A stretch of DNA of 43,039 bases from an uncultured Marvinbryantia sp. (GTDB lineage: Bacteria; Bacillota; Clostridia; Lachnospirales; Lachnospiraceae): NCBI GenBank assembly GCA_934408725.1, contig CAKRVB010000024.1:1-43039 (forward strand), in the 5' to 3' direction. Below the pieces are notes generated by a model. It did no database searches and was not told the origin of the DNA. It was given only the letters and a program-made list of their open reading frames with translations. Shown here one piece after another: positions 24,909-33,355 of the stretch. How positions within the stretch are numbered: position 1 is the stretch's first letter; the number at the start of each line of letters is the position of its first letter. Made by a program: the position numbers and the translations under genes.

Positions 24909-25416
24909 CCTGTCGCCCCTCCTTCCCGATTTGGATCGTTATTCGTTTCCTGTCAAGGCCCAGGCAGACAGCTAACTGCGTCCTGCATTCCTCTATCTGC
25001 TGCATTTCTTTTTGCAAACGGATCTGTACACTGGTGATCTCACCGTTTTCCTCAATCTGTACGTCCACCTCCTCCACTGCTCCACCATAATCCTGCACCA
25101 ATATCCGAACCTGCCGTTCCAGCTCCTCTTTCACTCCAGTTTGAATCTGCTGATTCTGAAATTCCGCCAGCTCTGTCTGTGCTTCGCGCAGATTTCTGCT
25201 TTCCTCCTGGATCTGCCATTTCCAGATAATTTGATCCATACGTTCATCCATCGATAACATCTGCAGAACCGGCTGCATCAGTACCAGTGTAAAGATCAGT
25301 CCACCTGTAAATTTCAGATATTTCTGCCATACAGGCCGTGGCACCAGCTGATAAAGCAGTTCCAGAAAACACATACAAAAGACTACCTGTTTCAGCCATT
25401 CTCTGATTATGTCCAT
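24772..25416 (-). CDS. spoIIIAF: Stage III sporulation protein AF, with a 137-base overlap into spoIIIAG
   Basis: A 214-aa protein with two N-terminal membrane helices and a C-terminal soluble domain. The family-like part ends near residue 168; the last 45 residues are read out of frame through the start of spoIIIAG and have no sporulation-protein character. In another frame a TGA occurs exactly at the spoIIIAG start (ATGA), as expected of a typical operon junction. A GGGG run just upstream (24914-24919 region) could be the site of a one-base change. Either the gene has been extended by a frameshift or the overlap is natural. Core is intact. Confidence 0.82.
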   Translation of the reverse strand: MDIIREWLKQVVFCMCFLELLYQLVPRPVWQKYLKFTGGLIFTLVLMQPVLQMLSMDERMDQIIWKWQIQEESRNLREAQTELAEFQNQQIQTGVKEELERQVRILVQDYGGAVEEVDVQIEENGEITSVQIRLQKEMQQIEECRTQLAVCLGLDRKRITIQIGKEGRQDEAIQIGTDSKRTVDTFVVSGHTDYDGGISFREGTGKYGRKYNRE

Positions 25417-25418
25417 CC

Positions 25419-26558
25419 TTATCCTCCTGCAGTTGTCACTATCGCTATCGTCAGGAAAAACATTACGCCGGTGACTGCCACTGCCAGCAGAAGAAGTCCC
25501 ACTGCTTCTGCCATATCATCAATACACCGTACAAACCTTGGATCTGCCACTGGCTGGATCACCGCACTCACCAGCTTATAAAGTAAGAGACAGGCCAGGA
25601 GACGAACCAACGGACGGAGGCAGATCCAGATCAGCAGAATCATACCACCTGTTCCCACCGCATGTTTCAATACGGACGCTGTTCCCAGCAGTGTCTCTGT
25701 CACACTGCTTAACGTATTTCCTACCACTGGTATGGCCCCTCCGGCCCGAATCCAGATGGAATTCTTCATATGATCCAATGCCGGAAATAATAATCGCTGA
25801 ATAGTCTGTATCCCAATAACCAGTGTAAACATGGTTTTCAGAGACCATCTGACGATCTGCCGCATCAGCTCTGTCATCCTGGTCAGATAAGCCTCTTTTG
25901 TCACATTTCCCAGCATGGCAATGAGCACATAACAGGCAATTCCCGGCATCAATACATACTGGACCGCACTTTGTACCACCATAATGATAAACAATGTCAC
26001 TTCATAAAATCCAATCGCAGTCATCTGTGTGGCCGCCAGTGACGCTGCCAGCAGATACACTGGCAGAAGAAGACGCATAAACTGTAAAACAGACTGCATC
26101 GTCTGCTCCGAAATGCTGCTCAGTTCCCGAAAGCTATCCAGCAATATCACAAAGAGCAGCAAATATACCATGTAAAATGCAATTTCCTGTACCCTGCTTC
26201 CTGTAAACGCACTCATAAACACAGAAAAGACAGAGGCTGTCATTGCCAGAACCAGGATCTGTACAATGGTTGTCCTCTGTCTTTTTATTTCAGAAAACAG
26301 GGTATTTTCTGTCAGGCTGACAAGTGTGTCTCCCGACAGTGGAATCTCCCCCTGACACAGTTTTGTGATCATCTGCCGGAAATTAAGATGGTCCTGCGGA
26401 AGCAGCTCATCCACCGTATTCTGCATGGACTGCAGATCCAGTTCATCCATATAGGTTTGATACCGGTCTGCTTCCTGCTCTGTCTCTGCCTTTCCCCTTC
26501 CTGACAAAGCCAGCAAAAGCAGTAGGCTGACTATGATTCCTGCTGTCATTTTTCTCAT
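25419..26558 (-). CDS. spoIIIAE: Stage III sporulation protein AE
   Basis: A 379-aa multi-pass membrane protein. An N-terminal signal-type helix and a short extracytoplasmic region are followed by about eight transmembrane helices, the SpoIIIAE arrangement. It belongs to the mother-cell membrane part of the feeding channel. Starts one base after the spoIIIAD stop. Confidence 0.9.
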   Translation of the reverse strand: MRKMTAGIIVSLLLLLALSGRGKAETEQEADRYQTYMDELDLQSMQNTVDELLPQDHLNFRQMITKLCQGEIPLSGDTLVSLTENTLFSEIKRQRTTIVQILVLAMTASVFSVFMSAFTGSRVQEIAFYMVYLLLFVILLDSFRELSSISEQTMQSVLQFMRLLLPVYLLAASLAATQMTAIGFYEVTLFIIMVVQSAVQYVLMPGIACYVLIAMLGNVTKEAYLTRMTELMRQIVRWSLKTMFTLVIGIQTIQRLLFPALDHMKNSIWIRAGGAIPVVGNTLSSVTETLLGTASVLKHAVGTGGMILLIWICLRPLVRLLACLLLYKLVSAVIQPVADPRFVRCIDDMAEAVGLLLLAVAVTGVMFFLTIAIVTTAGG

Positions 26559-26559
26559 A

Positions 26560-26946
26560 TCAGGCCAGAAATTCTGTCACAGTCTGAAATACTGCCAGCA
26601 TTACCGGTGCACTGACGATCAGCACTGCTACTTTTGCAAAAATCTCGATCTGACTGCCAATAGCATGATAACCGGAATCTTTGCAGATGGCAGAAGTTAC
26701 ATCCGCAATATAGGAGATGCCAACCATTTTCATCAGAATCAAAAAATAACTGCTTTTCATGGCCGTATATGCCATCAGACTCTCAAACAGATCCGAAAGA
26801 GTCTTTAACCGAAATATGGCATTATAGCTGATCAATATGCATGCAGCCAGGCTGATCAGCAGGGAAAACTGGGGTTTCTGTTCTTTTATCAGCAATGCGC
26901 AAAGTACGGCTGACAAGCCCAGAATTCCGGTTTTTACAATATTCAT
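26560..26946 (-). CDS. spoIIIAD: Stage III sporulation protein AD
   Basis: A 128-aa membrane protein with about four helices, same family as SpoIIIAC at its N-terminal half. Conserved central segment MKMVGISYIADVTSAICKDSGYHAIGSQIEIFAKV. Position between AC and AE is that of Bacillus. Confidence 0.9.
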   Translation of the reverse strand: MNIVKTGILGLSAVLCALLIKEQKPQFSLLISLAACILISYNAIFRLKTLSDLFESLMAYTAMKSSYFLILMKMVGISYIADVTSAICKDSGYHAIGSQIEIFAKVAVLIVSAPVMLAVFQTVTEFLA

Positions 26947-26956
26947 GCTTCCTCCT

Positions 26957-27151
26957 TTACAGCGAAAACAGATTTTTTATCGTATCAAATAATTCATTCA
27001 CATAGGGCAGGATCCACAGCAGCACCAGAATCAGTCCCGCCAGGGAAGTCAGAGAGGCCAGATCTTCCCTTCCGCCATGCTTCAGTACCTGACAGATGAC
27101 GGACACCAGAATCCCCACCGAAGCTATTTTAAAAATCAGATTTACGCTCAT
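26957..27151 (-). CDS. spoIIIAC: Stage III sporulation protein AC
   Basis: A 64-aa protein with two membrane helices and the AC-type IFKIASVGILVSVICQVLKHGGREDLA sequence. The frame opens at 27163, but ATG at 27151 has GGAGG about 6 bases ahead and gives the usual length. Confidence 0.9.
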   Translation of the reverse strand: MSVNLIFKIASVGILVSVICQVLKHGGREDLASLTSLAGLILVLLWILPYVNELFDTIKNLFSL

Positions 27152-27172
27152 CGGCCCCTCCATCTGTCATAC

Positions 27173-27688
27173 CTAATAAAACAGTACCGCGCAGAACAAT
27201 CCTCCCATAAAGCCAAGACAGCGATACATGGCTTCTTTCTGCCTCATCTTTTCCAATGCAGCTTTTTCTTCCAGCTCTATTGCCATAAGATATCCGTCCA
27301 GCATTGGAATCTGTGCATCTCTGTCTATTCTTCCAAGAAGCGTACAAATCTGCACCAGCTGCTTCTGTTCTTTTTCCGTCAACCCACATCCCTGCAGACA
27401 GGCAGCTGCCGTTTTCTTCAAAACCTCTTCCAGTGAATTCTTTTCTATTGCCTTCATCTCTTCTGCTGTTCTTCCAAAAAAAATCGCCAGTTTTCCATCT
27501 GTCCGCTGCTCCAGATGTTTAAAGATCTCTTCCAGAGGTACTGCTCCATATTGCAGTTCTCCCTTTAGCAATCCTATCATCAGACGCAATTCATCCAGCA
27601 TCTGATGTCTTTTTCGCAGGGAACTTCCTGCCTCAGCCCCCAATGCGGTTCCTGCAGTCAGGATCAGAAAGACTCCCAGCCACTTCAT
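27173..27688 (-). CDS. spoIIIAB: Stage III sporulation protein AB
   Basis: A 171-aa protein with a membrane helix at each end and an amphipathic helical middle, of the T2SS-F/pilin platform-like SpoIIIAB family. Overlaps the spoIIIAA stop by 4 bases. Confidence 0.9.
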   Translation of the reverse strand: MKWLGVFLILTAGTALGAEAGSSLRKRHQMLDELRLMIGLLKGELQYGAVPLEEIFKHLEQRTDGKLAIFFGRTAEEMKAIEKNSLEEVLKKTAAACLQGCGLTEKEQKQLVQICTLLGRIDRDAQIPMLDGYLMAIELEEKAALEKMRQKEAMYRCLGFMGGLFCAVLFY

Positions 27689-28629
27689 AGAATCTGTGAC
27701 CAGTCCCTGTCATAGACTGCCTGTATCTGCCCTGCCCGGTAATCCTTCTTCAAAATGACATAACGATCAAATATTTTCTTTTCCAGCAATTCATTTAAGA
27801 CTGGATTTTTTCTTATATCAGCTGGAGAATGTCCATGAACCGTAGCCAGTATCCTGCAGCCACAGCATGCTGCCATCTCTATAGCCCGTACATCTTCTGC
27901 AGTGCCGATCTCATCTGCTGCTACCACCTCCGGTGCCATGGAACGGATCAGCATCATCATTCCTTCTGCTTTTGGGCAGCCATCCAGCACATCGGTTCGG
28001 ACTCCCAGATCATTCTGTGGCACTCCATAGTAACAGCCTGCCAGCTCACTTCGTTCATCTACCACGCCCACATTTTTGCCTGGTATCTCCTGCGTTCCGT
28101 CTGAAATCAACCGGATCAGATCCCTGAGCATGGTTGTCTTACCGGCACCCGGAGGTGAAATCAACAGGGTATTGCAAAGATTCTCCTCCTCTGTCAGCAG
28201 CGGCAGTAATTTTTCTCCACATCCTTTTTTCTCATGACAAAGACGAATATGTAAAAATGTAATATGACGAATATTTTTTATTCGCCCATGCTCCATCAGT
28301 ACCTTGCCTGCGATTCCCACCCGGTGTCCTCCCTGAATGGTCAGAAATCCCTGCTTTAGCTCTTCTTCATGGGCGTATAATGAATACCCGGAGATCTGCT
28401 CCATCGTCTGGCAAATCTCCTCCTTACTCACCGGATACCCCTGTTCTTCATATATCGTTGCTTCTCCGCCTGCCTTCACAAAATATTCTCTTCCGTCCCA
28501 TTGAACTGCCAGGGGTTTGTCCGCCCGCATGCGGATCTCCTGCAGCTTTTCATAACTGAGATTCAGTCGTCCCAGTACATTGCTCACCTGTCCAGGGAGC
28601 ATCTGCACCAGCATCTGTCTGTTTTCCAT
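27685..28629 (-). CDS. spoIIIAA: Stage III sporulation protein AA (ATPase)
   Basis: A protein of about 314 aa, a secretion-type ATPase with Walker A (SPPGAGKTT) and the later ADEIGTAEDVRAI region. It is the energy-supplying cytoplasmic part of the feeding channel. The frame opens with GTG codons at 28638 and 28635; ATG at 28629 has GAGGTG 6 bases ahead and is preferred. First gene of the eight-gene operon. Confidence 0.9.
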   Translation of the reverse strand: MENRQMLVQMLPGQVSNVLGRLNLSYEKLQEIRMRADKPLAVQWDGREYFVKAGGEATIYEEQGYPVSKEEICQTMEQISGYSLYAHEEELKQGFLTIQGGHRVGIAGKVLMEHGRIKNIRHITFLHIRLCHEKKGCGEKLLPLLTEEENLCNTLLISPPGAGKTTMLRDLIRLISDGTQEIPGKNVGVVDERSELAGCYYGVPQNDLGVRTDVLDGCPKAEGMMMLIRSMAPEVVAADEIGTAEDVRAIEMAACCGCRILATVHGHSPADIRKNPVLNELLEKKIFDRYVILKKDYRAGQIQAVYDRDWSQIL

Positions 28630-28648
28630 CCTCACCACCTCTTATGTA

Positions 28649-28676
28649 AATATATGAGGATGTCCATGATTTATGT
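28649..28676 (-). promoter_or_regulatory. Candidate SigE-type promoter of the spoIIIA operon
   Basis: On the minus strand ACATAAAT (28669-28676) is followed after 12 bases by CATATATT (28649-28656), similar to SigE consensus (ATA in the -35, CATACAAT in the -10). Bacillus spoIIIA is SigE-dependent. The match is moderate and it was judged by eye only. Confidence 0.35.
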
Positions 28677-28685
28677 CTTTGTTGC

Positions 28686-28714
28686 TTGCTATTTTTCTCA
28701 AAACAGGATATGAT
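28686..28714 (+). promoter_or_regulatory. Promoter of the cupin gene
   Basis: TTGCTA (28686-28691), a 17-base spacer and TATGAT (28709-28714), about 45 bases before the start. Confidence 0.6.
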
Positions 28715-28759
28715 AATTACACTTTCAAACACTATTGCAATAGAAAAGGAGATTCGATT

Positions 28760-29101
28760 ATGGTCAGAAAAACAACCGTAGAACTGGTAGAACATGCTGC
28801 TGGCGGTGAAGGTAGCCTGGAAAAGTATCACATTGTATCTGCTGAAGAATTAAATGGACATGGCAAAATGTTTGCCAAGATCGTTCTTCACCCTCACAGC
28901 TCCATTGGATGGCATCAGCATGTAGGCAATACCGAACCATATTATATTCTGGAAGGCAAAGGAATCTTCGTTGACAATGATGGCAGCCGCTCAGAAGTCG
29001 GCCCTGGTGATGTATGTTATATCGAAGTAGGACAGTCCCATTCTCTGGAAAATCCTACGGATGAAAATCTGGTATTTATTGCGTTAATCTATAACGAATA
29101 A
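28760..29101 (+). CDS. Cupin-fold protein (cupin_2 family)
   Basis: A 113-aa single-domain protein. The first cupin motif, HPHSSIGWHQHVGNTEPYYILEGKG, supplies metal-binding His and Glu, and the second, GPGDVCYIEVGQSHSLENP, supplies another His. Thus a metal site is likely. It could be an isomerase, a sensor domain or a small dioxygenase-like protein; function is not inferable. ATG at 28760 has GGAGA 7 bases ahead; the frame is open farther upstream but with no such site. Monocistronic, convergent with the carbamate kinase gene. Confidence 0.85.
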   Translation: MVRKTTVELVEHAAGGEGSLEKYHIVSAEELNGHGKMFAKIVLHPHSSIGWHQHVGNTEPYYILEGKGIFVDNDGSRSEVGPGDVCYIEVGQSHSLENPTDENLVFIALIYNE

Positions 29102-29117
29102 GTTACATCCACACTCA

Positions 29118-29167
29118 AAAACTCCCTTGTTCACAGATATTCATATTGTCTGTCACAAGGGAGTTTT
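29118..29167. terminator. Bidirectional terminator between cupin and carbamate kinase genes
   Basis: A 13-bp stem AAAACTCCCTTGT/ACAAGGGAGTTTT with further ACAGA/TCTGT pairing inside and T-rich flanks both sides. It lies 16 bases after the cupin stop and 17 bases after the convergent carbamate kinase stop. Confidence 0.85.
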
Positions 29168-29184
29168 CATTTTATTTAGATATT

Positions 29185-30114
29185 TTAAGAAATATGTGTA
29201 CCGCCTTTTCCTGCTACCGCTGCTGCTGCATGTTCCAGATTGGTAATAATGGCTTCTCTTCCTGCTTTCCCGGAAACGAAGTCAATGGATGACTGGATCT
29301 TCGGTAACATAGCTGCTTCACCAAACTGCTTCTGGGCAATATGTTCCTGTGCTTCTGACACCGATATGGAACCAAGAAGTGTTGGATGGTCGGTATTGAT
29401 GTCAATGTCTACCTGCTTATCTGCTGTAATGAACATCAGTACATCTGCATCCGTCAGTTCCGCCAGCTTTCCTGCTGCATAGTCTTTTTCAATAATCGCA
29501 CTGGCGCCCTTCAGTGTATTTCCCTGTGCCATCACCGGAATACCGCCACCGCCGCATGCAATCACTAACTGTCCTGCATCTACCAGCGCATTGATCGCAT
29601 CGATCTCAATGATATCTTTTGGACGCGGTGCAGATACGATACGGCGATAGCGACCGCCATTCTCTTCTACCACATAGTTGCCCTTGGCTTCTTCCTTCTG
29701 CGCCTCTTCTTTTGTCATATAACGACCAATCACTTTTACCGGATGATAGAATGCTTCATCATACGGGTCTACCAGAACCTGTGTCAGAATTGTGCTGACA
29801 GTCTTGTAAATACCTCTTTTTACCAATTCACTGCGAAGAGCATTCTGTAAATCATATCCAATATACCCCTGACTCATAGCCGAGCAGACAGACATCGGTG
29901 CACCGGTAAAATCACTGTGATAATGTGCAAATTCATTCATTGCTGTATGAATCATTCCAACCTGTGGAGCATTACTGTGTGTGATAATCAGCTGACAGCC
30001 TTCTTCCACCAGATCGGCAAGTATCTTTGCAGAAGCCTTAACAGCCACCTGCTGTTCCGGGAATGTCGTTCCCAGTGCGCTGTGTCCCAGTGCGATGACA
30101 ACCTTCTTTTTCAT
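29185..30114 (-). CDS. arcC: Divergent carbamate kinase family enzyme
   Basis: A 309-aa amino acid kinase fold enzyme. The family GGN loop reads G10-H11-S12 here, and the GNG of the second loop reads S47-N48-A49, while the CGGGGIP segment and PKPIDI-like region (here RPKDI) are retained. In the classical enzyme these residues hold carbamoyl phosphate, so substrate handling may differ. Classical reaction: carbamoyl phosphate plus ADP to ATP, carbamate. It follows the molybdenum hydroxylase operon and has its own promoter with a perfect palindrome, which suggests a role in degradation of the same substrate and specific control. No ornithine transcarbamylase or arginine deiminase is in the window. 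A purine-associated carbamate kinase is the best guess. Confidence 0.82.
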   Translation of the reverse strand: MKKKVVIALGHSALGTTFPEQQVAVKASAKILADLVEEGCQLIITHSNAPQVGMIHTAMNEFAHYHSDFTGAPMSVCSAMSQGYIGYDLQNALRSELVKRGIYKTVSTILTQVLVDPYDEAFYHPVKVIGRYMTKEEAQKEEAKGNYVVEENGGRYRRIVSAPRPKDIIEIDAINALVDAGQLVIACGGGGIPVMAQGNTLKGASAIIEKDYAAGKLAELTDADVLMFITADKQVDIDINTDHPTLLGSISVSEAQEHIAQKQFGEAAMLPKIQSSIDFVSGKAGREAIITNLEHAAAAVAGKGGTHIS

Positions 30115-30143
30115 GGTTCGTACCTCGTATCGTTTTTATTTTA

Positions 30144-30172
30144 ATATTACTATTTTATGACATAAAATTCAA
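30144..30172 (-). promoter_or_regulatory. Promoter of the carbamate kinase gene with a perfect palindromic operator
   Basis: On the minus strand TTGAAT (30167-30172), a 17-base spacer and TAATAT (30144-30149). Within the spacer lies ATTTTATGACATAAAAT (30152-30168), a perfect 8+1+8 palindrome, ideally placed for a repressor to block RNA polymerase. No regulator gene is adjacent. Confidence 0.6.
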
Positions 30173-30179
30173 GACTGGC

Positions 30180-31208
30180 TTACAGTTCTTCCAGAAATAC
30201 CTCCAGCACACCTCCGCAGACCATCCCTTCTTCTTCGGCTGCATCTGCTGTCAGATCTGCTTCAAACAATACCGCCTGTGTGTCTGGCTGTACCATCAGT
30301 TCACGGGCTCTTGCAATGACTTTTGCTTCCAGACATCCGCCGCCGATAGTTCCAACCATCCTTCCATCCTGCAGGATCAGCATTTTTGTGCCAACTGCCC
30401 GTGGTGCGGAGCCCTTTCTGGATACAATTGTAGCCAGTACTTTTTTCAGCACTGCATTCTCCTGTGCTTTCACAGCCTGCAGAATCTCTTCCGGGAACCC
30501 TGCTCCCACCTTCTTTTTTCCTTTTTCTGCAATGATTTCTGCCATGATAGATACGGCAATCTCTTCCGGTGTCTCTGCATGGATATCCAGGCCAATAGGT
30601 GCATGAAGCATTGCAATCACCTCTGGATCTGCCCCGTGCCCGACTGCTTCTTTTCGTACAACTGCCACCCGACGTCTGCTTCCCATCATGCCGATATAGG
30701 CATGAGGCATATGACTGATCCGTTCCACACAGATCTGATCATAACGGTGCCCACGGGTTACAATCACATAATAGGTATCCGTATCCGCAGGGATCTTCTG
30801 CAATCCCTGTTCATAGCTGTCACAGATCACACGGTCTGCCCCTGCTGCCCTTGCATGATCCGCAAAAATCGGGCGGTCTTCCAGGACTGTCACTTCCATG
30901 CCAGTCATCACAGCCATACGGATCACTGCTACTGCTACATGACCACCTCCACAGACCACCAGTTTTGGCCTTCTCCCGATCTTTTCCACAAACACCCGCT
31001 CTCCTGCGGCTTCAAAACAGCCGGTATCCGGTGCCTCTTCCAGTTCCTTCTGATGTATATCAAAAAATTCCGTATTTCTGGACTTCAGCCATATCTCCCC
31101 GTTCTCCATCAGCATTTTTTTTCCGATTTCTTTTCCGGTAAGTATCGTATATAATTTTCTGTCCGCATTCCTTCCTGTATCTTCCAATGCATCCAGTATT
31201 CTGCTCAT
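30180..31208 (-). CDS. XdhC-family molybdenum hydroxylase maturation factor with inverted domain order
   Basis: A protein of about 342 aa. Residues 1-75 look like a reduced first domain; a Rossmann domain of the XdhC_C type (VVCGGGHVAVAVIRMA, about residues 80-105, to about 235) follows; then an intact XdhC_CoxI domain (about 255-342) with SAPRAVGTKML, GTIGGGCLEA and MVCGGVLEV. Usual XdhC proteins have this CoxI domain first and the Rossmann domain last. Members bind the Mo cofactor, insert the sulfur or selenium ligand and load the enzyme. ATG at 31208 has GAGGA 8 bases ahead; an ATG at 31226 overlaps the upstream stop (TAATG) and is possible. It ends the hydroxylase operon. Confidence 0.82.
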   Translation of the reverse strand: MSRILDALEDTGRNADRKLYTILTGKEIGKKMLMENGEIWLKSRNTEFFDIHQKELEEAPDTGCFEAAGERVFVEKIGRRPKLVVCGGGHVAVAVIRMAVMTGMEVTVLEDRPIFADHARAAGADRVICDSYEQGLQKIPADTDTYYVIVTRGHRYDQICVERISHMPHAYIGMMGSRRRVAVVRKEAVGHGADPEVIAMLHAPIGLDIHAETPEEIAVSIMAEIIAEKGKKKVGAGFPEEILQAVKAQENAVLKKVLATIVSRKGSAPRAVGTKMLILQDGRMVGTIGGGCLEAKVIARARELMVQPDTQAVLFEADLTADAAEEEGMVCGGVLEVFLEEL

Positions 31209-31225
31209 ATTTTCTTTCCTCGTCA

Positions 31226-32590
31226 TTACCAGTTCTGTGACTTCTCATCAATATCCTGAAGTTCTTCCGGTGCTGTCTCCAGAAGCATCACCTGCTCCGG
31301 ATGGCGTCTGACTACCTGTTTGCCACCGATATCTCCCTCCAGTTCCTTCAATTCCTGAAAAAATACACGATCCAGAAGAACCGGATTTCCCAGTTTCTCT
31401 TTCGTCCCGGCACAGATCATTTTTCCCGGATTCTTCACAGCCATCTCCAGCATCTGTTCTATCGTCTCTGCCTTTAAACCTGGCTGATCACAGACAGCAA
31501 ACAACACACCCTGCAGTTTTGGATTTTGTCTGCAGCATACATCCAGCCCCATTTGCAATGACCGGGCAATCCCTTTTTCCGGATTCTGATTCTCTGCTGC
31601 CAGCATTCCATGCTGTCTGGCGTATTCCAAAATTTCTGTATGTCCACTGACTACAACTCTGGTGCACATAGGATAAATTCTCATCTGATCCAGGAGATAA
31701 CGAAACATCGGTTTCCCGTTTTTCTCTGACAGCAGCTTATTTTCCTGAGGATCTCCATATCGGCTGGACTTCCCGGCTGCCAGAAAAACCAGGCCATACT
31801 GCGAATAGCATATTGTTCGTATGGCTTCTGCCACACCCCTTCCGATTTTTCTTGCTTTATCTGAAATCAAATGCACCAGAGACGGTTCCATCCTGGGATC
31901 CACATCCCCGATCTTCATTCCTTTGGTCACGTTTACATTCGACTGCAGCATTCCCCGGACAATGCCATCGATCTGTGCATACACCGGATATCCACCGGTA
32001 ACTGCCAGCAGATCTCCTTTTCTCACCACTTCTCCGATCTCAGCTACCGGCTCCATAACTCCGTCCGCTGACGCTTTTATCAGGCGTTCTATGGCATAAC
32101 CACCAATCATGCCCGGCACACCGGTATTGGGAATGGCACTGCCCTGATAAATCGGCTGCCCCAAAGTCACTCCACGCTTAGTCTCAATCACTGCATGGCA
32201 GTCCTTTCCTGCCGTAAATCCCGGTCCAAGTGCAATCACACAAGGACCATCCGCCATACTGGTTCCCAGATTCTTTTTTGCCATGATCGCATCCACGATC
32301 ACATCAAAATGCATCCTGGTTCGAATCTTTCCTTCTGGATCTACCAGAACTGCGATCTGATTCTTTCCAAGCGCCGCTTTGATCTCTGTCTCATTTTGTA
32401 CCAGCACAGCCGTATGAGTTTCTATCACAGCTTTCTTTTCATAAACCGCCCTGGAACAGGCTACCTGCCTGCGGACCGTCAGTGGAATCGCAATCTCTGT
32501 CATCACGATCTGATGTCCCCGTTCCTTCAGTTCCGCTGCCACACCGGTAGCCAGGTCTCCGGCTCCTCTGATTAATATTCTAAGTGCCAT
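31226..32590 (-). CDS. yqeB: Fusion of selenium-dependent hydroxylase factor YqeB and a MocA-like nucleotidyltransferase
   Basis: A 454-aa protein. Residues 1-264 are the YqeB (EF2563) family, with IRGAGDLATGVA at the start and VALGPGFTAGKD; this protein is a marker of selenium-dependent molybdenum hydroxylases. Residues 265-454 are a MobA-like NTP transferase with LAAGKSSRYGDPQENKLL (270-287), expected to add CMP to molybdopterin, the MocA reaction. The two are usually separate genes. ATG at 32590 overlaps the end of yqeC by 19 bases. Both halves look intact. Confidence 0.88.
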   Translation of the reverse strand: MALRILIRGAGDLATGVAAELKERGHQIVMTEIAIPLTVRRQVACSRAVYEKKAVIETHTAVLVQNETEIKAALGKNQIAVLVDPEGKIRTRMHFDVIVDAIMAKKNLGTSMADGPCVIALGPGFTAGKDCHAVIETKRGVTLGQPIYQGSAIPNTGVPGMIGGYAIERLIKASADGVMEPVAEIGEVVRKGDLLAVTGGYPVYAQIDGIVRGMLQSNVNVTKGMKIGDVDPRMEPSLVHLISDKARKIGRGVAEAIRTICYSQYGLVFLAAGKSSRYGDPQENKLLSEKNGKPMFRYLLDQMRIYPMCTRVVVSGHTEILEYARQHGMLAAENQNPEKGIARSLQMGLDVCCRQNPKLQGVLFAVCDQPGLKAETIEQMLEMAVKNPGKMICAGTKEKLGNPVLLDRVFFQELKELEGDIGGKQVVRRHPEQVMLLETAPEELQDIDEKSQNW

Positions 32591-33354
32591 ATTCTTCTTC
32601 CTTTATCTGTATCTTCCAACAAGTGCGATGTGATATCCACCTGTGAAATGCCATATTCCAGCATCTTCTCTCCCACTGTCATAGCTCTCCTTAACTGCTG
32701 TGGTGTATCTGCTTTATTTAAGATCACATGATAGGAACGATCTCCCACCAGCTTTCTTCCACCCTGAGGACTGGCTGCCAGAACTGCAAGATCTGCTTCT
32801 GTCAGCTGGTCGCTCTCTTTTTTGCCAAGGATCTCTGCCACCTTGTGGCTGCGAAAACACCGCTTGTTAACAGGCTGATCCAATCCATCCAGCCCATATA
32901 CCTGAATTACTCTGGTGGTTTCCGGCAGAATCACCGGTTCATGCTCCTCCGGAGCTTTTACCGGAAGGCATTTTGCTCCATCTGCTTCCAGCAGCAGCCA
33001 GGCGCCGGCATGGATCACCTGTCTTAAGAATTCTTCCGGTAATCCCGCCATCTTTTCTTCCGAAACCGGTTCTCCCATCCAGACTGTTCCATATTTCTCG
33101 TAAATTCTAAGAAAGCTTTCCAGTGATGGAATCCCCAGAAAGCTTTCGTTTTTTTCATATTGCATATGAGTAGTAGTGGCAATTCCATGAAAAATATGTC
33201 TCTCCATGCACTCTTTCTGCAATCTGCGGATCACCGTAGTCTTGCCACCGCCCCCGGTCAGGGACAGGATTTCCCGGTGATCCCTGTCTAAATTCCATGC
33301 ATCAAAGAGACTGGCTTCTGTCTGCCATCTATCTTCCCGCCAGCTCAGTATCAT
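32572..33354 (-). CDS. yqeC: Selenium-dependent hydroxylase accessory protein YqeC
   Basis: A 260-aa protein of the YqeC family, with a P-loop SLTGGGGKTT (residues 31-40) and LLLEADGAKCLPVKAP, plus VILNKAD. It co-occurs with YqeB in genomes that have selenium-dependent molybdenum hydroxylases; the exact reaction is not known. Its ATG is one base after the stop of the catalytic subunit gene. Confidence 0.88.
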   Translation of the reverse strand: MILSWREDRWQTEASLFDAWNLDRDHREILSLTGGGGKTTVIRRLQKECMERHIFHGIATTTHMQYEKNESFLGIPSLESFLRIYEKYGTVWMGEPVSEEKMAGLPEEFLRQVIHAGAWLLLEADGAKCLPVKAPEEHEPVILPETTRVIQVYGLDGLDQPVNKRCFRSHKVAEILGKKESDQLTEADLAVLAASPQGGRKLVGDRSYHVILNKADTPQQLRRAMTVGEKMLEYGISQVDITSHLLEDTDKGRRIWHLEY

Positions 33355-33355
33355 C

